This document shows, one piece after another, positions 33,005 through 42,054 of a stretch of 64,000 bases of DNA. This DNA comes from Devosia sp. A16. Lineage in GTDB: Bacteria > Pseudomonadota > Alphaproteobacteria > Rhizobiales > Devosiaceae. The stretch spans positions 4,503,501 to 4,567,500 of the forward strand of contig NZ_CP012945.1 of NCBI RefSeq assembly GCF_001402915.1, read 5' to 3'. Within the stretch, counting starts at the first letter, position 1, and every line of letters starts with the position of its first letter. The notes beneath the pieces were generated by a model. The model was not told the DNA's origin. It searched no databases and saw nothing but the letters and a program-made list of their open reading frames with translations. A program made the position numbers and the translations under genes.

Positions 33005-35431
33005 ATGCTCAGACTACTCGGCTGGCTCTTCGGTTTCGGCGTGTTTTGCGCGTTGGGCGCTGTCGCGGTCGCCGCCGTCTACCTTAACCAGCTGAACGCC
33101 ACGTTGCCTGATTATACGGTGCTCAAGGACTATCAGCCGCCGGTAACGACGCGCGTTCACGCCGCCGACGGGACGCTGCTTGCAGAGTATGCAAGGGAGC
33201 GCCGGCTGTTCCAGCCGATCGAAACCATCCCGCCGCTGATCATCAACGCCTTCATCTCGGCCGAGGACAAGGACTTCTACACCCATTCCGGCATCGCCGT
33301 GGACGGCGTCATCCGCGCGCTGCGCGACAACGTCATGGCCCGCATCGACGGCAACGACTCGATCCAGGGCGGCGGTTCGACCATCACCCAGCAGGTGGCC
33401 AAGAACTTCCTGCTCACCTCCGAGCAGACCTGGGACCGCAAGATCCAGGAAGCCATCCTGGCGCTCAGGATCGAGTCGACGTTTTCGAAGAACAAGATCC
33501 TCGAGCTTTACGTCAACGAGATCTTCCTCGGCCTCAACTCCTATGGCGTGGCCGCGGCGGCGCTGAACTATTTCGACAAGGCGCTCTACGAGCTGACCCT
33601 CAGTGAGGCGGCATACCTTGCCGCGCTCCCCAAGGGGCCCAACAACTACCATCCGTTCCGCCGGCCCAAGCAGGCGATCGAACGCCGCAACTGGGTGATC
33701 GACCGCATGGTCGAGAACGGCTACGTCACGGCCGAAGAAGCGGCGGCCGCCAAGGCCGAGCCCCTCAATGTGAAGCCGCGCAGCTCCGGCAGCCAGCTCT
33801 ACTCGGCCGAGTATTTCACCGAGGAAGTGCGCCGCCAGCTCGGCAAGCTCTACGGCGAGGCCGAGCTCTATGGCGGCGGCCTCAGCGTGCGCACCACGCT
33901 CGACCCGCACCTGCAGGAATATGCCCGCCGCGCCCTGATGGACGGCCTGATCAACTACGACCACGGCGAGGGTTTCCGCGGCCCCATTGCCAGCGTCGAT
34001 ATCACCGGCGACTGGGGCGTCGCGGTCAACGCCGTCAAGCCACTGAGCGACGTGCCTGAGTGGACGCTCGCCGTGGTGCTGGAAATGGGCGACAACGAGG
34101 GCACCATCGGGCTGCGGCCCGCTACCGACATCGAAGGCAAGGTGTCTGCCGACCGGATCACCGGCACGCTGGCCGGCCCGGACATCAAGTGGGTGAGCAA
34201 GAAGCTCGGCTCCATCCTCAAGCCCGGCGACGTCATCTACGTGTCAAAGCTCCCCGACCGCGATGGCGCCTACACGCTGGAGCAAGTGCCAGAACTCGAG
34301 GGCGCGCTGGTCGCCATGGATCCGCGCACCGGGCGCGTCCTCGCCATGGTCGGCGGCTTTTCCTATGCCGAGTCCGAGTTCAACCGCGCCACCCAGGCGA
34401 TGCGGCAGCCGGGCTCCTCGTTCAAGCCGATCGTCTACTCGGCGGCGCTCGACAACGGCTACACCCCGGCCTCGGTGGTGCTCGATGCGCCGATCGAGAT
34501 CGTCAATGGCGACGGCTCGGTCTGGCGGCCCGAGAACTACGCCCAGCAGTTCTATGGCCCGCAGACCCTGCGCCGCGGCATCGAGCGCAGCCGAAACGTC
34601 ATGACGGTGCGCCTCGCCAAGGATCTGGGCATGCCGCTGATCTCCGACTACGCCAAGATGTTCGGCATCTACGACGATCTGAACCCGGTATTGGCGATGG
34701 CGCTGGGCGCCGGCGAAACCACCGATATGCGAATGACCTCGGCTTACGCCACCATCGCCAATGGCGGCCGCAAGATCGTGCCCACACTGATCGACCGCAT
34801 CCAGGATCGCTACGGCAAGACCATCTACAAGCACGACGAGCGCGTCTGCGATGGGTGCGCCGCGCAGAGCTGGAACCACCAGGGTGAGCCGCTGATCATC
34901 GACAATCGCGAGCAGGTGCTCGACCCGATGACCGCCTACCAGATCACCTCGATGATGGAAGGCGTGGTGCAGCGCGGCACCGGCACCGGCGCCAAGAAGC
35001 TCGGCCGCCCGGTCGCCGGCAAGACCGGCACCTCGAACGACTACAAGGACGCCTGGTTCATCGGCTTTACCCCCGAGCTCGCCGTCGGCGTCTATGTCGG
35101 TTTCGATACCCCGCGCAACATGGGCCGGCAGTCGACGGGTGGTGAAATGGCGGTGCCGATCTTTACCGAGTTCGTGGGCAATGCATTGAAGGGCAAGCCC
35201 CCGACGCCGTTCAACATGCCCGGCGGCATGTCCCAGGTCTGGATAGATCCCGGCACCGGGGTGAAGGCGAACGGCGGCGACCAGGCGATCTACGAGGCGT
35301 TCAAGCCCGGCACCGGCCCGAATCTCGTTACCTCGGTGATCGGCGTCGACTCCAACGCTTTCCAGGCCATCCAGTCCGGCCAGGATCCGGCGGAGACCGA
35401 TATGACGCTGGGCCGCGGCGGGTTGTTCTGA
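33005..35431 (+). CDS. mrcA: Class A penicillin-binding protein 1A
   Basis: 808 aa bifunctional peptidoglycan synthase. Cytoplasmic tail and one TM helix (3-27), transglycosylase domain with SAEDKDFYTHSGIAVDG (catalytic Glu) and GGSTITQQVAKNF, an OB-like insert (about 320-420), then transpeptidase with S471SFK (catalytic Ser), a RSRN motif (SxN) and KTGTSNDYKDAWFIGF. Standard alphaproteobacterial length. The prfB gene that usually follows is replaced here by a peptide-deformylase-like gene. It acts in the inner membrane with the upstream amidase in wall remodelling. Confidence 0.96.
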   Translation: MLRLLGWLFGFGVFCALGAVAVAAVYLNQLNATLPDYTVLKDYQPPVTTRVHAADGTLLAEYARERRLFQPIETIPPLIINAFISAEDKDFYTHSGIAVDGVIRALRDNVMARIDGNDSIQGGGSTITQQVAKNFLLTSEQTWDRKIQEAILALRIESTFSKNKILELYVNEIFLGLNSYGVAAAALNYFDKALYELTLSEAAYLAALPKGPNNYHPFRRPKQAIERRNWVIDRMVENGYVTAEEAAAAKAEPLNVKPRSSGSQLYSAEYFTEEVRRQLGKLYGEAELYGGGLSVRTTLDPHLQEYARRALMDGLINYDHGEGFRGPIASVDITGDWGVAVNAVKPLSDVPEWTLAVVLEMGDNEGTIGLRPATDIEGKVSADRITGTLAGPDIKWVSKKLGSILKPGDVIYVSKLPDRDGAYTLEQVPELEGALVAMDPRTGRVLAMVGGFSYAESEFNRATQAMRQPGSSFKPIVYSAALDNGYTPASVVLDAPIEIVNGDGSVWRPENYAQQFYGPQTLRRGIERSRNVMTVRLAKDLGMPLISDYAKMFGIYDDLNPVLAMALGAGETTDMRMTSAYATIANGGRKIVPTLIDRIQDRYGKTIYKHDERVCDGCAAQSWNHQGEPLIIDNREQVLDPMTAYQITSMMEGVVQRGTGTGAKKLGRPVAGKTGTSNDYKDAWFIGFTPELAVGVYVGFDTPRNMGRQSTGGEMAVPIFTEFVGNALKGKPPTPFNMPGGMSQVWIDPGTGVKANGGDQAIYEAFKPGTGPNLVTSVIGVDSNAFQAIQSGQDPAETDMTLGRGGLF

Positions 35432-35435
35432 GCCG

Positions 35436-35927
35436 ATGATCGTGACCTGGCCCGACCCGCGGCTTGCCCGCAAGGCGGAGCCGCGGCCGGTGGACGATGG
35501 TTTGCGCGCCGTGGGCAATCGCCTGCTGGAGGCGACCCGCGCCGCCAATGCCTATGGCCTCGCGGCGGTGCATATCGGCGCCGTGGCGCCGGTGGTGGTG
35601 ATCAGCGTCGATCCGGACCCGGCCAAACGCGACTACCTCGTTCTGTACAATCCAGAGGTCGCTGAAACCGATGGCCCCGCCATTCCCGGCCCCGAGGGTT
35701 CTGTCGCCATGCCTGGAGTAGAGGTCGAGATCACTCGGCCATACGGCGCCCAGATCGCCTGGGACGACGAAACCGGCGCCCGCCACCAGCGCCGCTTCGA
35801 CGGCTTGCCGGCGCGCATCGCCCAGCACGAAATCGAGCAGATGAACGGCAGCTTCTTCCTCGAACGCCTGTCCCGCCTGAAACGCGACATGGTGCTGAAG
35901 AAGTGGAAGAAGCGCACTGAGGGGTGA
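35436..35927 (+). CDS. Peptide deformylase-like protein, catalytically degenerate
   Basis: 163 aa with the deformylase fold but altered motifs. Motif I YGLAAVHIG (40-48) has His46 where Gln is conserved. Motif II EGSVAMPG (87-94) has Ser89 in place of the metal-binding Cys. Motif III HEIEQ (131-135) keeps HE but has Gln135 for the second metal His. Two of three metal ligands are thus lost. The surrounding sequence (ARIAQHEIEQMNGSFFLERL) is plainly of this family. It begins 4 nt after the mrcA stop, so it is probably co-transcribed. It cannot be the essential deformylase, which must lie elsewhere. Confidence 0.87.
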   Translation: MIVTWPDPRLARKAEPRPVDDGLRAVGNRLLEATRAANAYGLAAVHIGAVAPVVVISVDPDPAKRDYLVLYNPEVAETDGPAIPGPEGSVAMPGVEVEITRPYGAQIAWDDETGARHQRRFDGLPARIAQHEIEQMNGSFFLERLSRLKRDMVLKKWKKRTEG

Positions 35928-35973
35928 AGCCGGCGCCCCGCGAAACTCCACGGCGGCTCGAGATGCTGCAGGG

Positions 35974-36049
35974 TGGTGCCGGCAGCAGGATTTGAACCCG
36001 CGACCCACTGATTACAAATCAGTTGCTCTACCAACTGAGCTATACCGGC
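35974..36049 (-). tRNA. tRNA-Thr (anticodon TGT)
   Basis: 76 nt with encoded CCA. Acceptor GCCGGTA / TGCCGGC, D-loop TAGCTCAGTTGGTAGAGC, anticodon stem-loop ACTGATTTGTAATCAGT (TGT) and T-arm GCGGGTTCAAATCCTGC. All stems pair. Confidence 0.97.
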
Positions 36050-36192
36050 GCGACGCGGTCGATAACACTGGCGGCCTCATGGTGCAAGGCGCGCTGCAGT
36101 GCCGTGAGGAGCGGCGACGGCTTGTCTTAGATGTGGCATCCTCGCCGTGCAAATATCCGGCTGGTTGGTGATTCACTGGCTCAGAGGTCGCC

Positions 36193-36867
36193 GTGGGAGG
36201 CAAACGCAGCACATCGGTTCCGGCGCGCATTTTGCCGCGCCATGCCGCGTTCTATTGGGGCGCCGGCGTAGGCACGGCGGCGCTTGTCGTGTGTCTGCTG
36301 CTGTCGCCGAAATATGCCGTGGCCCTCGCGGCCAACGCGATGTTCGTCACCTATCTGCTGCTGGTGCGCGTCGAGTTTCCCTGCCTCACCGCCGAGTTTC
36401 TGCAGCAGCGGCCTGACGACGCCGACTCGCCCGTGGTGGCGATCTTTCTTGCCACCCTGCTGGTCGCAGGGGTGGCGATTCTCTTCCTCTTCCTGACCCT
36501 CAACGATGGGCAGGGCAGGGCGGAACCGGTGGAGATCGCAGCCAGCGTGGCTTCCGTGCTGCTCGGCTGGTTCACGGTGCACACCATGGCGGCGCTCCAC
36601 TACGCGCACGAGTACTATCGGGATGATCCGGACAAGCAGGGCGACGTCCTGGGCGGGCTGGCATTCCCGGGCGACGAGCCGCCTGACGGCGCAGCGTTCC
36701 TCTACTTCTCCTACGTGCTCGGGATGACTGCGCAGGTGGCCGACGTGGCGGTGACGTCGCGGGCTATGCGCCGGCTGGTGACGGTGCACGGCGTCGTCTC
36801 GTTCTTTTTCAACACCGTCATCGTCGCCGCGACGGTCAATGTCGTCGTGGCGGCTGCCGGCGGTTGA
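36193..36867 (+). CDS. DUF1345 integral membrane protein
   Basis: 224 aa with four to five transmembrane helices (about 20-40, 45-65, 80-102, 115-135 and 195-220). Family motifs: RHAAFYWGAGVG, an HYAHEYYRD stretch between helices and FLYFSYVLGMTAQVADVAVT. GTG start with AGAGG upstream. Function unknown. Unrelated in sequence to the neighbouring lipoprotein gene. Confidence 0.85.
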   Translation: MGGKRSTSVPARILPRHAAFYWGAGVGTAALVVCLLLSPKYAVALAANAMFVTYLLLVRVEFPCLTAEFLQQRPDDADSPVVAIFLATLLVAGVAILFLFLTLNDGQGRAEPVEIAASVASVLLGWFTVHTMAALHYAHEYYRDDPDKQGDVLGGLAFPGDEPPDGAAFLYFSYVLGMTAQVADVAVTSRAMRRLVTVHGVVSFFFNTVIVAATVNVVVAAAGG

Positions 36868-36935
36868 GGGCCGGCGAGAATTCATGCGCTGCGGGAGGTT
36901 GTCCTGGGCGCCGCAGTTTCGGAGAGGAAACGACC

Positions 36936-38198
36936 ATGAAACCTACGCACCTTCTGGCCCTGCCAGTCGCCCTGTCGTTGGGCCTGCTGCTCGCTGCCTG
37001 CGACAACAATTCGTCGCCACCGCCAGCCAAGCCCGCCGCCGAGGCTCCTGCTGCCCCGGCCGCCACTGCCGATACGGACAAGGTCGCCGCCGATAAGGCT
37101 GCGGCTGACAAGGCTGCGGCTGACAAGGCCGCTGCTGACAAGGCGGCCGCCGACAAAGCTGCAGCGGATAAGGCCGCTGCCGACGTCAAGGCAGCAGAAG
37201 AAAAGCAGGCGGCTGAAGCGGCGGCCGCTGCCAAAGCTGCAGAAGAGAAGAAGGCTGCCGAGGCCGCTGCTGCTGCCAAGGCCGCCGAGGAGAAGAAGGC
37301 GGCCGAAGCGGCTGCCGCCGCCAAGGCCGCGGAGGAAAAGAAGGCGGCCGAAGCCGCTGCCGCTGCCAAGGCCGCGGAGGAGAAGAAGGCTGCCGAGGTG
37401 GCAGCCGCTGCCAAAGCTGCGGAAGAGAAGAAGGCTGCCGAGGCCGCTGCTGCTGCCAAGGCCGCGGAGGAAAAGAAGGCAGCCGAGGCCGCTGCTGCCG
37501 CCAAGGCCGCGGAGGAAAAGAAGGCGGCCGAGGCCGCTGCCGCCGCTAAGGCCGCGGAAGAAAAGAAGACGGCGGAGGTCACGGCTGAAGCCGATAGGCA
37601 GGCAGCGGTAGCCGCCGCGGCGGCCAAGGGCAAAGCAGATGCCGAGGCAGCCATTGCTGCCGCCGCCGCTCCCGCAGCTGTAGCCGCCCCGACGGAGACC
37701 GGCGCCAGCGCCCGTGGCGCAGCGGATGCCAACGCTGCCGTGGCCGCCGCTGCGGAGACAGCGCCCGCTGCCGAGACAGCCCCCGCCGCTGCGACGGCCG
37801 AAGCCCGAGGCGCAGCCGATGCGGCTGCCGCCGTCGCCGCCGCTACCGAGGCTCCGGTCATGACCACGCCGGCCATGGGCATTCTGCCGGCCGAAGGGCT
37901 GAAGCCCGATACGCGGATTGCCGCCAATGCCAAACGCGACGAGATCGGCTATCTGGGGGTATGGGCGCCGGACTACGCCGCCTGCGGCACGGTCGACCAG
38001 GCCGGCAGCGCCGGCTATGTGGTGATCACCCGGATCAGCGTGCGCGAGGGGGGCGAGCTCATGCTCGTCGACGCCGTTCCGGCCACCAACGGCAAGGCCA
38101 GCCTCAAGGCCGGGGACAAGACCATCGAGATCGATCAGGCCGGTCCGGACGTGCTGAGTGTCAACGGCACCTCGCTGGTGCGCTGCACGACGCCGTGA
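36936..38198 (+). CDS. Repeat-rich lipoprotein with TolA-like Ala/Lys/Glu helix
   Basis: 420 aa. Lipoprotein signal ALPVALSLGLLLAACDNN (lipobox LAAC). Then AADKA pentad repeats (about 50-80), nine copies of a 15-residue unit KAAEEKKAAEAAAAA (85-219) predicted as one continuous alpha helix, an Ala-rich linker and a C-terminal domain of about 110 residues (EIGYLGVWAPDYAACGTVDQ ... VLSVNGTSLVRC) with two cysteines. The helix could span tens of nanometres of periplasm; the C-terminal domain may bind wall or a partner. ATG with GGAGAGGAAAC upstream. No known family recognised for the end domain. Confidence 0.88.
   Translation: MKPTHLLALPVALSLGLLLAACDNNSSPPPAKPAAEAPAAPAATADTDKVAADKAAADKAAADKAAADKAAADKAAADKAAADVKAAEEKQAAEAAAAAKAAEEKKAAEAAAAAKAAEEKKAAEAAAAAKAAEEKKAAEAAAAAKAAEEKKAAEVAAAAKAAEEKKAAEAAAAAKAAEEKKAAEAAAAAKAAEEKKAAEAAAAAKAAEEKKTAEVTAEADRQAAVAAAAAKGKADAEAAIAAAAAPAAVAAPTETGASARGAADANAAVAAAAETAPAAETAPAAATAEARGAADAAAAVAAATEAPVMTTPAMGILPAEGLKPDTRIAANAKRDEIGYLGVWAPDYAACGTVDQAGSAGYVVITRISVREGGELMLVDAVPATNGKASLKAGDKTIEIDQAGPDVLSVNGTSLVRCTTP
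37084..37592 (+). repeat. Coding tandem repeats in the lipoprotein gene
   Basis: 15-nt-type units (37084-37176, AADKA repeats) followed by nine 45-nt units (37188-37592, KAAEEKKAAEAAAAA). The nucleotide units differ at synonymous sites (GCC/GCT/GCG, GAG/GAA), so this is an old array or one under diversifying synonymous drift rather than a fresh slippage product. Confidence 0.85.
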
Positions 38199-38237
38199 CC
38201 CTAGCCCAACGGGGTCGCGGTACCGCCGCGGCCCCGA

Positions 38238-38993
38238 CTAATGTGAAGGCCGGCCGGCCGTCACGGCAAACAATGCGATGGCTGCAGCGTTCGACACGTT
38301 GAGCGACTTGATGGGGCCCGGCATGTCGAGCCGCACCATCTCGTCGCACAGCTCGCGCGTCCGCTGCCGCAGCCCCTTGCCCTCGGCCCCCATCACGACG
38401 GCGATGGGCGCATCGTCGGTGCGCGGACGAATCGCGGCGGGGGCCTCGGAATCAAAGCCGATCACCGTGAGCCCGCGGGACTTCAGCGTCTCGATAGCGT
38501 CGCCCAGATTGCGCACTTCGATCATCGGCACCAGGTCGAGCGCGCCCGAGGCCGCCTTGGCCATCACGCCGGTTTCGCGCGGCGAATGGCGGGCCGTGGT
38601 CACCACCGCGTCGGCCCCGAACGCACAGGCGGTACGCAGGATCGCGCCGACATTGTGCGGATCGGTCAACTGGTCGAGGATCACCACCAGCCTGGGATTG
38701 GGCACGTCATTGAGCCCGAACCGGCTGACCGCCTCGACTTCCAGCGCCACGCCCTGGTGCACGGCATCGGCGCCGAGCAGCCGGTCGAGTTCCCTGGGTG
38801 TGGTTTCGGTGAAGCGCATGTCCACCGGACCGGTCTCCCTGAGGCGCATCAGCGCATTGGGCGTCACCAGCAGGTTGCGCTTTTCGCGCTGCGGATTGTC
38901 GAGCGCCGCCCGCACCGTATGCAGCCCATAGAGGTACACCGGCCCGGTATCAGGGTCATACTTGGGTTTGGGCGGGAATTTGTTGCGGCTCAT
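38238..38993 (-). CDS. rlmB: TrmH/RlmB-family RNA 2'-O-methyltransferase
   Basis: 251 aa SPOUT enzyme. N-terminal substrate domain (YLYGLHTVRAALDNPQREKR) and catalytic part with ILDQLTDPHNVGAILRTACAF (motif 1, first part), VMGAEGKGLRQ (motif 2) and MPGPIKSLNVSNAAAIALF (motif 3, SAM knot). It most likely methylates 23S rRNA. Start MSRNKFPPKPKYDPDTG by family; the region further upstream is non-coding. Lies just upstream and divergent from tRNA-Tyr, the usual order in relatives. Confidence 0.93.
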   Translation of the reverse strand: MSRNKFPPKPKYDPDTGPVYLYGLHTVRAALDNPQREKRNLLVTPNALMRLRETGPVDMRFTETTPRELDRLLGADAVHQGVALEVEAVSRFGLNDVPNPRLVVILDQLTDPHNVGAILRTACAFGADAVVTTARHSPRETGVMAKAASGALDLVPMIEVRNLGDAIETLKSRGLTVIGFDSEAPAAIRPRTDDAPIAVVMGAEGKGLRQRTRELCDEMVRLDMPGPIKSLNVSNAAAIALFAVTAGRPSH

Positions 38994-39148
38994 GGGGATG
39001 CCGTAGCGGTTTTGACAGACGACAGCAAGGCGATGAAGCTTCTGTCGTTGCTGGCCGATTGGGTGTTGACAGGCGTTCACTGCCCCGACATAAACCGCCC
39101 CGACGACGCGCCCGGGGACGGGCGCCGATCGTTTCTCCGGCTCTGAAT

Positions 39149-39233
39149 GGAGGGGTGGGAGAGTGGTTAAATCCGGCAGACTGTAAATCTGCTCGCTTAG
39201 CGTACACTGGTTCGAATCCAGTCCCCTCCACCA
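39149..39233 (+). tRNA. tRNA-Tyr (anticodon GTA)
   Basis: 85 nt class II tRNA with encoded CCA. Acceptor GGAGGGG / CCCCTCC, anticodon stem GCAGACTGTAAATCTGC (GTA), long variable arm CTCGCTTAGCGTACA, T-arm ACTGGTTCGAATCCAGT. Confidence 0.98.
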
Positions 39234-39408
39234 GCCCCTTGCTCCAGCAGATCAAGCCAGTAGCCGCAGAGCCGGCAATTCCGACCGGGCCGGGCGGGTG
39301 GTGGATCGCTTGTGCGCAAAGGAAAGCTGTCGGGCTCGCCGTTGCCGGGCAAACTCGCCCCTTGCCAGGATCGCGCCTCTGCCACTAAGAAGCGCAAGGC
39401 GCCACGGC

Positions 39409-39482
39409 GCGGGTGTAGCTCAATGGTAGAGCAGAAGCCTTCCAAGCTTATGACGAGGGTTCGATTCCCTTCACCCGCTCCA
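39409..39482 (+). tRNA. tRNA-Gly (anticodon TCC)
   Basis: 74 nt with encoded CCA. Acceptor GCGGGTG / CACCCGC, D-arm TAGCTCAATGGTAGAGC, anticodon loop CTTCCAA (TCC), T-arm AGGGTTCGATTCCCT. In related genomes tufB follows; here a fucoside cluster does. Confidence 0.98.
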
Positions 39483-39794
39483 ATCCTCCCTCCCTCCTCA
39501 ATCAACTGCCGGGCATAGCCCCGTAGTTCCTGGATCCTTCCACCTCGCCCGCCCCGTGGCAGCGTTGCGGTGCGTGTGGAGACCTCAGGTCTTCGCGCCG
39601 CGTTTCGTCCTCCAAGACCCGGAGCGATTCCGTCTCCATTCAACCCGGCCGCTTCGGCCACTGTCGTTAGTGGGAAGGATTTTCCGGTGCGGACAGCGGA
39701 ATCGGATTGTCACGCGCAACTTAGATGATAACGTTTCAACTAACTTGACGAGGGAGAGAGGCCCAAACGGCCGACGTCAAGCAGGAGGAACACC
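39483..39794 (+). promoter_or_regulatory. Promoter region of the fucoside operon with a LacI-type half-palindrome
   Basis: About 310 bp without a gene. Close to the operon start, TGATAACGTTTCA (39726-39738) has the AACGTT core typical of LacI-family operators and is AT-rich in an otherwise GC-rich setting. The binding-protein gene follows with CAGGAGGA. A related word, GATAACGATC, overlaps the start of the divergent-end gene fucD (49609-49620). By eye only. Confidence 0.45.
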
Positions 39795-41090
39795 ATGACC
39801 TTTAGTGCACAGACGCCCGGACTCCGTCGACGCGCCGTCCTGGTCGCCGTCGGCGTTACCGCATTGCTGGCGGCTGCGCCCGCAATGGCTCAGGACTTGA
39901 GCGGCGAGCTCGTCATCCTGCAGTGGCAGGGCGGCACCGATGCCGAGATGTGGCAGAAGCTCGAAGCCGATTTCACCGCCAAGCATCCCGGCGTGACGGT
40001 CCGCGAGCTGGTGGTGACCGGGCAGGGCGACATGCGTGGCCCGATGCGCACGGCGTTGCTGGGCGGCGAAAAGGTCGATGTGATCATCAATACCTGGCCG
40101 GCTTTCCGCGCCGAGCTCGCCGACGCTGGTATCCTCAGGCCGATCGACGAGCTGTGGGCATCCGCCAACCTCGATGCCGTGCTCGATCAATCCTGGAAAA
40201 GCCTCGGTTCGACCAACGGGGTCACCTACGGGGTGAACTACACCTACGGCGATCGGTCGGCGATCTGGTACAAGAAGGCGCATCTCGAAAAGGCCGGCAT
40301 CGAGCCCCCCAAGACGTGGGACGAGTTCCTCGCCTCGATCGACAAGCTCAAGGCTGCCGGCTTTGCAGCGCCGATCGCCATGCCCGCCAAGTACTGGGCG
40401 CATGGCGAATGGTTTGAAACGCTGCTGCTGCGCACCGGCGGGGTCGAGGCCGCTGCAAAGCTCGCGGCGCACGAGATCCCGTGGACGGACGATATCGTCA
40501 AGACCACGCTGAGGAAGTATGCCGAGCTGCTCAAGGCCGGCTGCTGCGGCACTCCCGAGCAGATGTTCGCCGGTGACTGGGATTACTCGGCCGACCAGAT
40601 CTTCACCGCCGACGCTTCGAACTACCTGATGATCGGCATGTGGATGAATGCCCGTGCCCGCAACGACTACAAGCTCAACGAAGGCGTCGACTACTCGATC
40701 TTCCAGTTCCCGGCGCTGGGGCTCGGCCATGACGACACCTCGAGCGTCGACGCCAAGGAGGTGGCGGTCACCGCCAACGGCGCCAATCCGGCGGCGGCCG
40801 ACGCCTTTGCGGTCTACATGGTGAGCAAGGACGCCGCCGATATCCTCGCCTCCTATGGCTATGCGTCGCCCAGCAAGAATGCCGATCCGGCGCTGCTCGG
40901 GCCGGTGCAGCAGGTGGCGACGGCCGCGGTGGCGCAGTCCAAGGTGCAGTTCGTCCTCGGTGACCTGCTGCCCGGCGACTTGGTCGACGAGTATCGCGTG
41001 CAATTGCAGAAGTTCCTGCAGGATCCGTCCGATGCGACGATCGATGCCGTGACCGCGGCGATCGAAGCCAAGGCCATGGAACTTTACTGA
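39795..41090 (+). CDS. ABC transporter solute-binding protein (carbohydrate)
   Basis: 431 aa periplasmic family 1 binding protein. Signal peptide with LRRRAVLVAVGVTALLAAAPA and cleavage AMA|QD. Mature features: VILQWQGGTDAEMWQKLE, KVDVIINTWPAFRAELADAG, GVNYTYGDRSAIWYKK and the NARARNDYKLNEGVDYSI region. Ribosome site AGGAGGA. First gene of the fucoside operon; its ligand is likely a fucosylated oligosaccharide given the GH95/GH151-like partners (inference). Confidence 0.93.
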   Translation: MTFSAQTPGLRRRAVLVAVGVTALLAAAPAMAQDLSGELVILQWQGGTDAEMWQKLEADFTAKHPGVTVRELVVTGQGDMRGPMRTALLGGEKVDVIINTWPAFRAELADAGILRPIDELWASANLDAVLDQSWKSLGSTNGVTYGVNYTYGDRSAIWYKKAHLEKAGIEPPKTWDEFLASIDKLKAAGFAAPIAMPAKYWAHGEWFETLLLRTGGVEAAAKLAAHEIPWTDDIVKTTLRKYAELLKAGCCGTPEQMFAGDWDYSADQIFTADASNYLMIGMWMNARARNDYKLNEGVDYSIFQFPALGLGHDDTSSVDAKEVAVTANGANPAAADAFAVYMVSKDAADILASYGYASPSKNADPALLGPVQQVATAAVAQSKVQFVLGDLLPGDLVDEYRVQLQKFLQDPSDATIDAVTAAIEAKAMELY

Positions 41091-41091
41091 G

Positions 41092-42054
41092 ATGCAGGAA
41101 ACGGTGGCGCCACGGACGGTGGACGCGGGTCCCGGCACCACCGCCCGGCCTGGTGGTGAGCGGGGGAACCTGCTCGCCACCAGGCTGCGGACCGGTGACT
41201 GGCCGGCCGCCTGGCTGTTGCTTGCGCCGGTGCTGGTGCTCTTCGGGATCGCTGTGGTGTTTCCGCTGATCGATACGATCCGGCTCAGCTTCTTCGACAT
41301 CAAGGGGCTGGCAAAACCGAAATTCGTCGGCCTGGGCAATTATGTTAAGCTGTTCACCGACCCGGCGTTTCGCAACACGCTGCTGACCACGCTGATCTTC
41401 ACCGTCTCGACCACCGTCCTCTCGGTGGGCCTCGGCTGGATCCTGGCCATGGTGAGCGCCTTCGCGCCGCGCCAGACGCTGCCGTTCCGGGTGATGATCT
41501 TTGCTGCCTTCGGCATCTCGGAGGCGGTCGCCGGCTACATGTGGATCGGCATCCTCCGTCCCGATGACGGCGGGCTGCTCAACGCGGCGATCGGGCTGTT
41601 CCAGCCGGGCTTTGCACAACCCTGGCTGGGTGACCCGCGCACCGCGCTCTGGGTGCTGATCGTCGCGGCGTCCTGGGGCGGGGTGGGGTTGCCGCTGATG
41701 CTGTGTTTTGCCTCGGTGCAGGCGATCCCCAGAACGCTGTTCGAGGCGGCCTATATCGATGGTGCGAGCCATGGGCAGGTGATGCGCAGCATAATGATGC
41801 CGCTATCTCTGCCGGGTGTGCGGGTGGCCATTTTCATCAACCTGCTCGGCGCGCTCCGCGCCTTCGACATCATCTACATCCTCACCGGCGGCGGTCCGGT
41901 GCGCAGCACCGAAACGGTGGGCTATTTCATGTACCGGGAGTCGATGACGCAGTTCAAACTCGGCTACGGCGCCGCCGCGACGGTGGTGCTGCTGGTCGCG
42001 GTGCTCGTCGTTTCCATTCCCGCCATCATCCAGCGAACGGCAGGTGCCAGATGA
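41092..42054 (+). CDS. ABC sugar transporter permease (MalF-type)
   Basis: 320 aa inner-membrane protein with six TM helices after a short polar N-terminus. The cytoplasmic EAA loop is FEAAYIDGASHGQVMRSIMM, ending LP...LPGVR. Begins 1 nt after the binding-protein stop. Ends in an ATGA overlap with the second permease. Pairs with that permease; no ATPase gene is in the cluster. Confidence 0.95.
   Translation: MQETVAPRTVDAGPGTTARPGGERGNLLATRLRTGDWPAAWLLLAPVLVLFGIAVVFPLIDTIRLSFFDIKGLAKPKFVGLGNYVKLFTDPAFRNTLLTTLIFTVSTTVLSVGLGWILAMVSAFAPRQTLPFRVMIFAAFGISEAVAGYMWIGILRPDDGGLLNAAIGLFQPGFAQPWLGDPRTALWVLIVAASWGGVGLPLMLCFASVQAIPRTLFEAAYIDGASHGQVMRSIMMPLSLPGVRVAIFINLLGALRAFDIIYILTGGGPVRSTETVGYFMYRESMTQFKLGYGAAATVVLLVAVLVVSIPAIIQRTAGAR

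Noticed and set aside
37188-37592. CRISPR-like regular repeats
   Set aside because: The 45-nt units are in frame inside a lipoprotein gene, with no spacers and no palindromic repeat.
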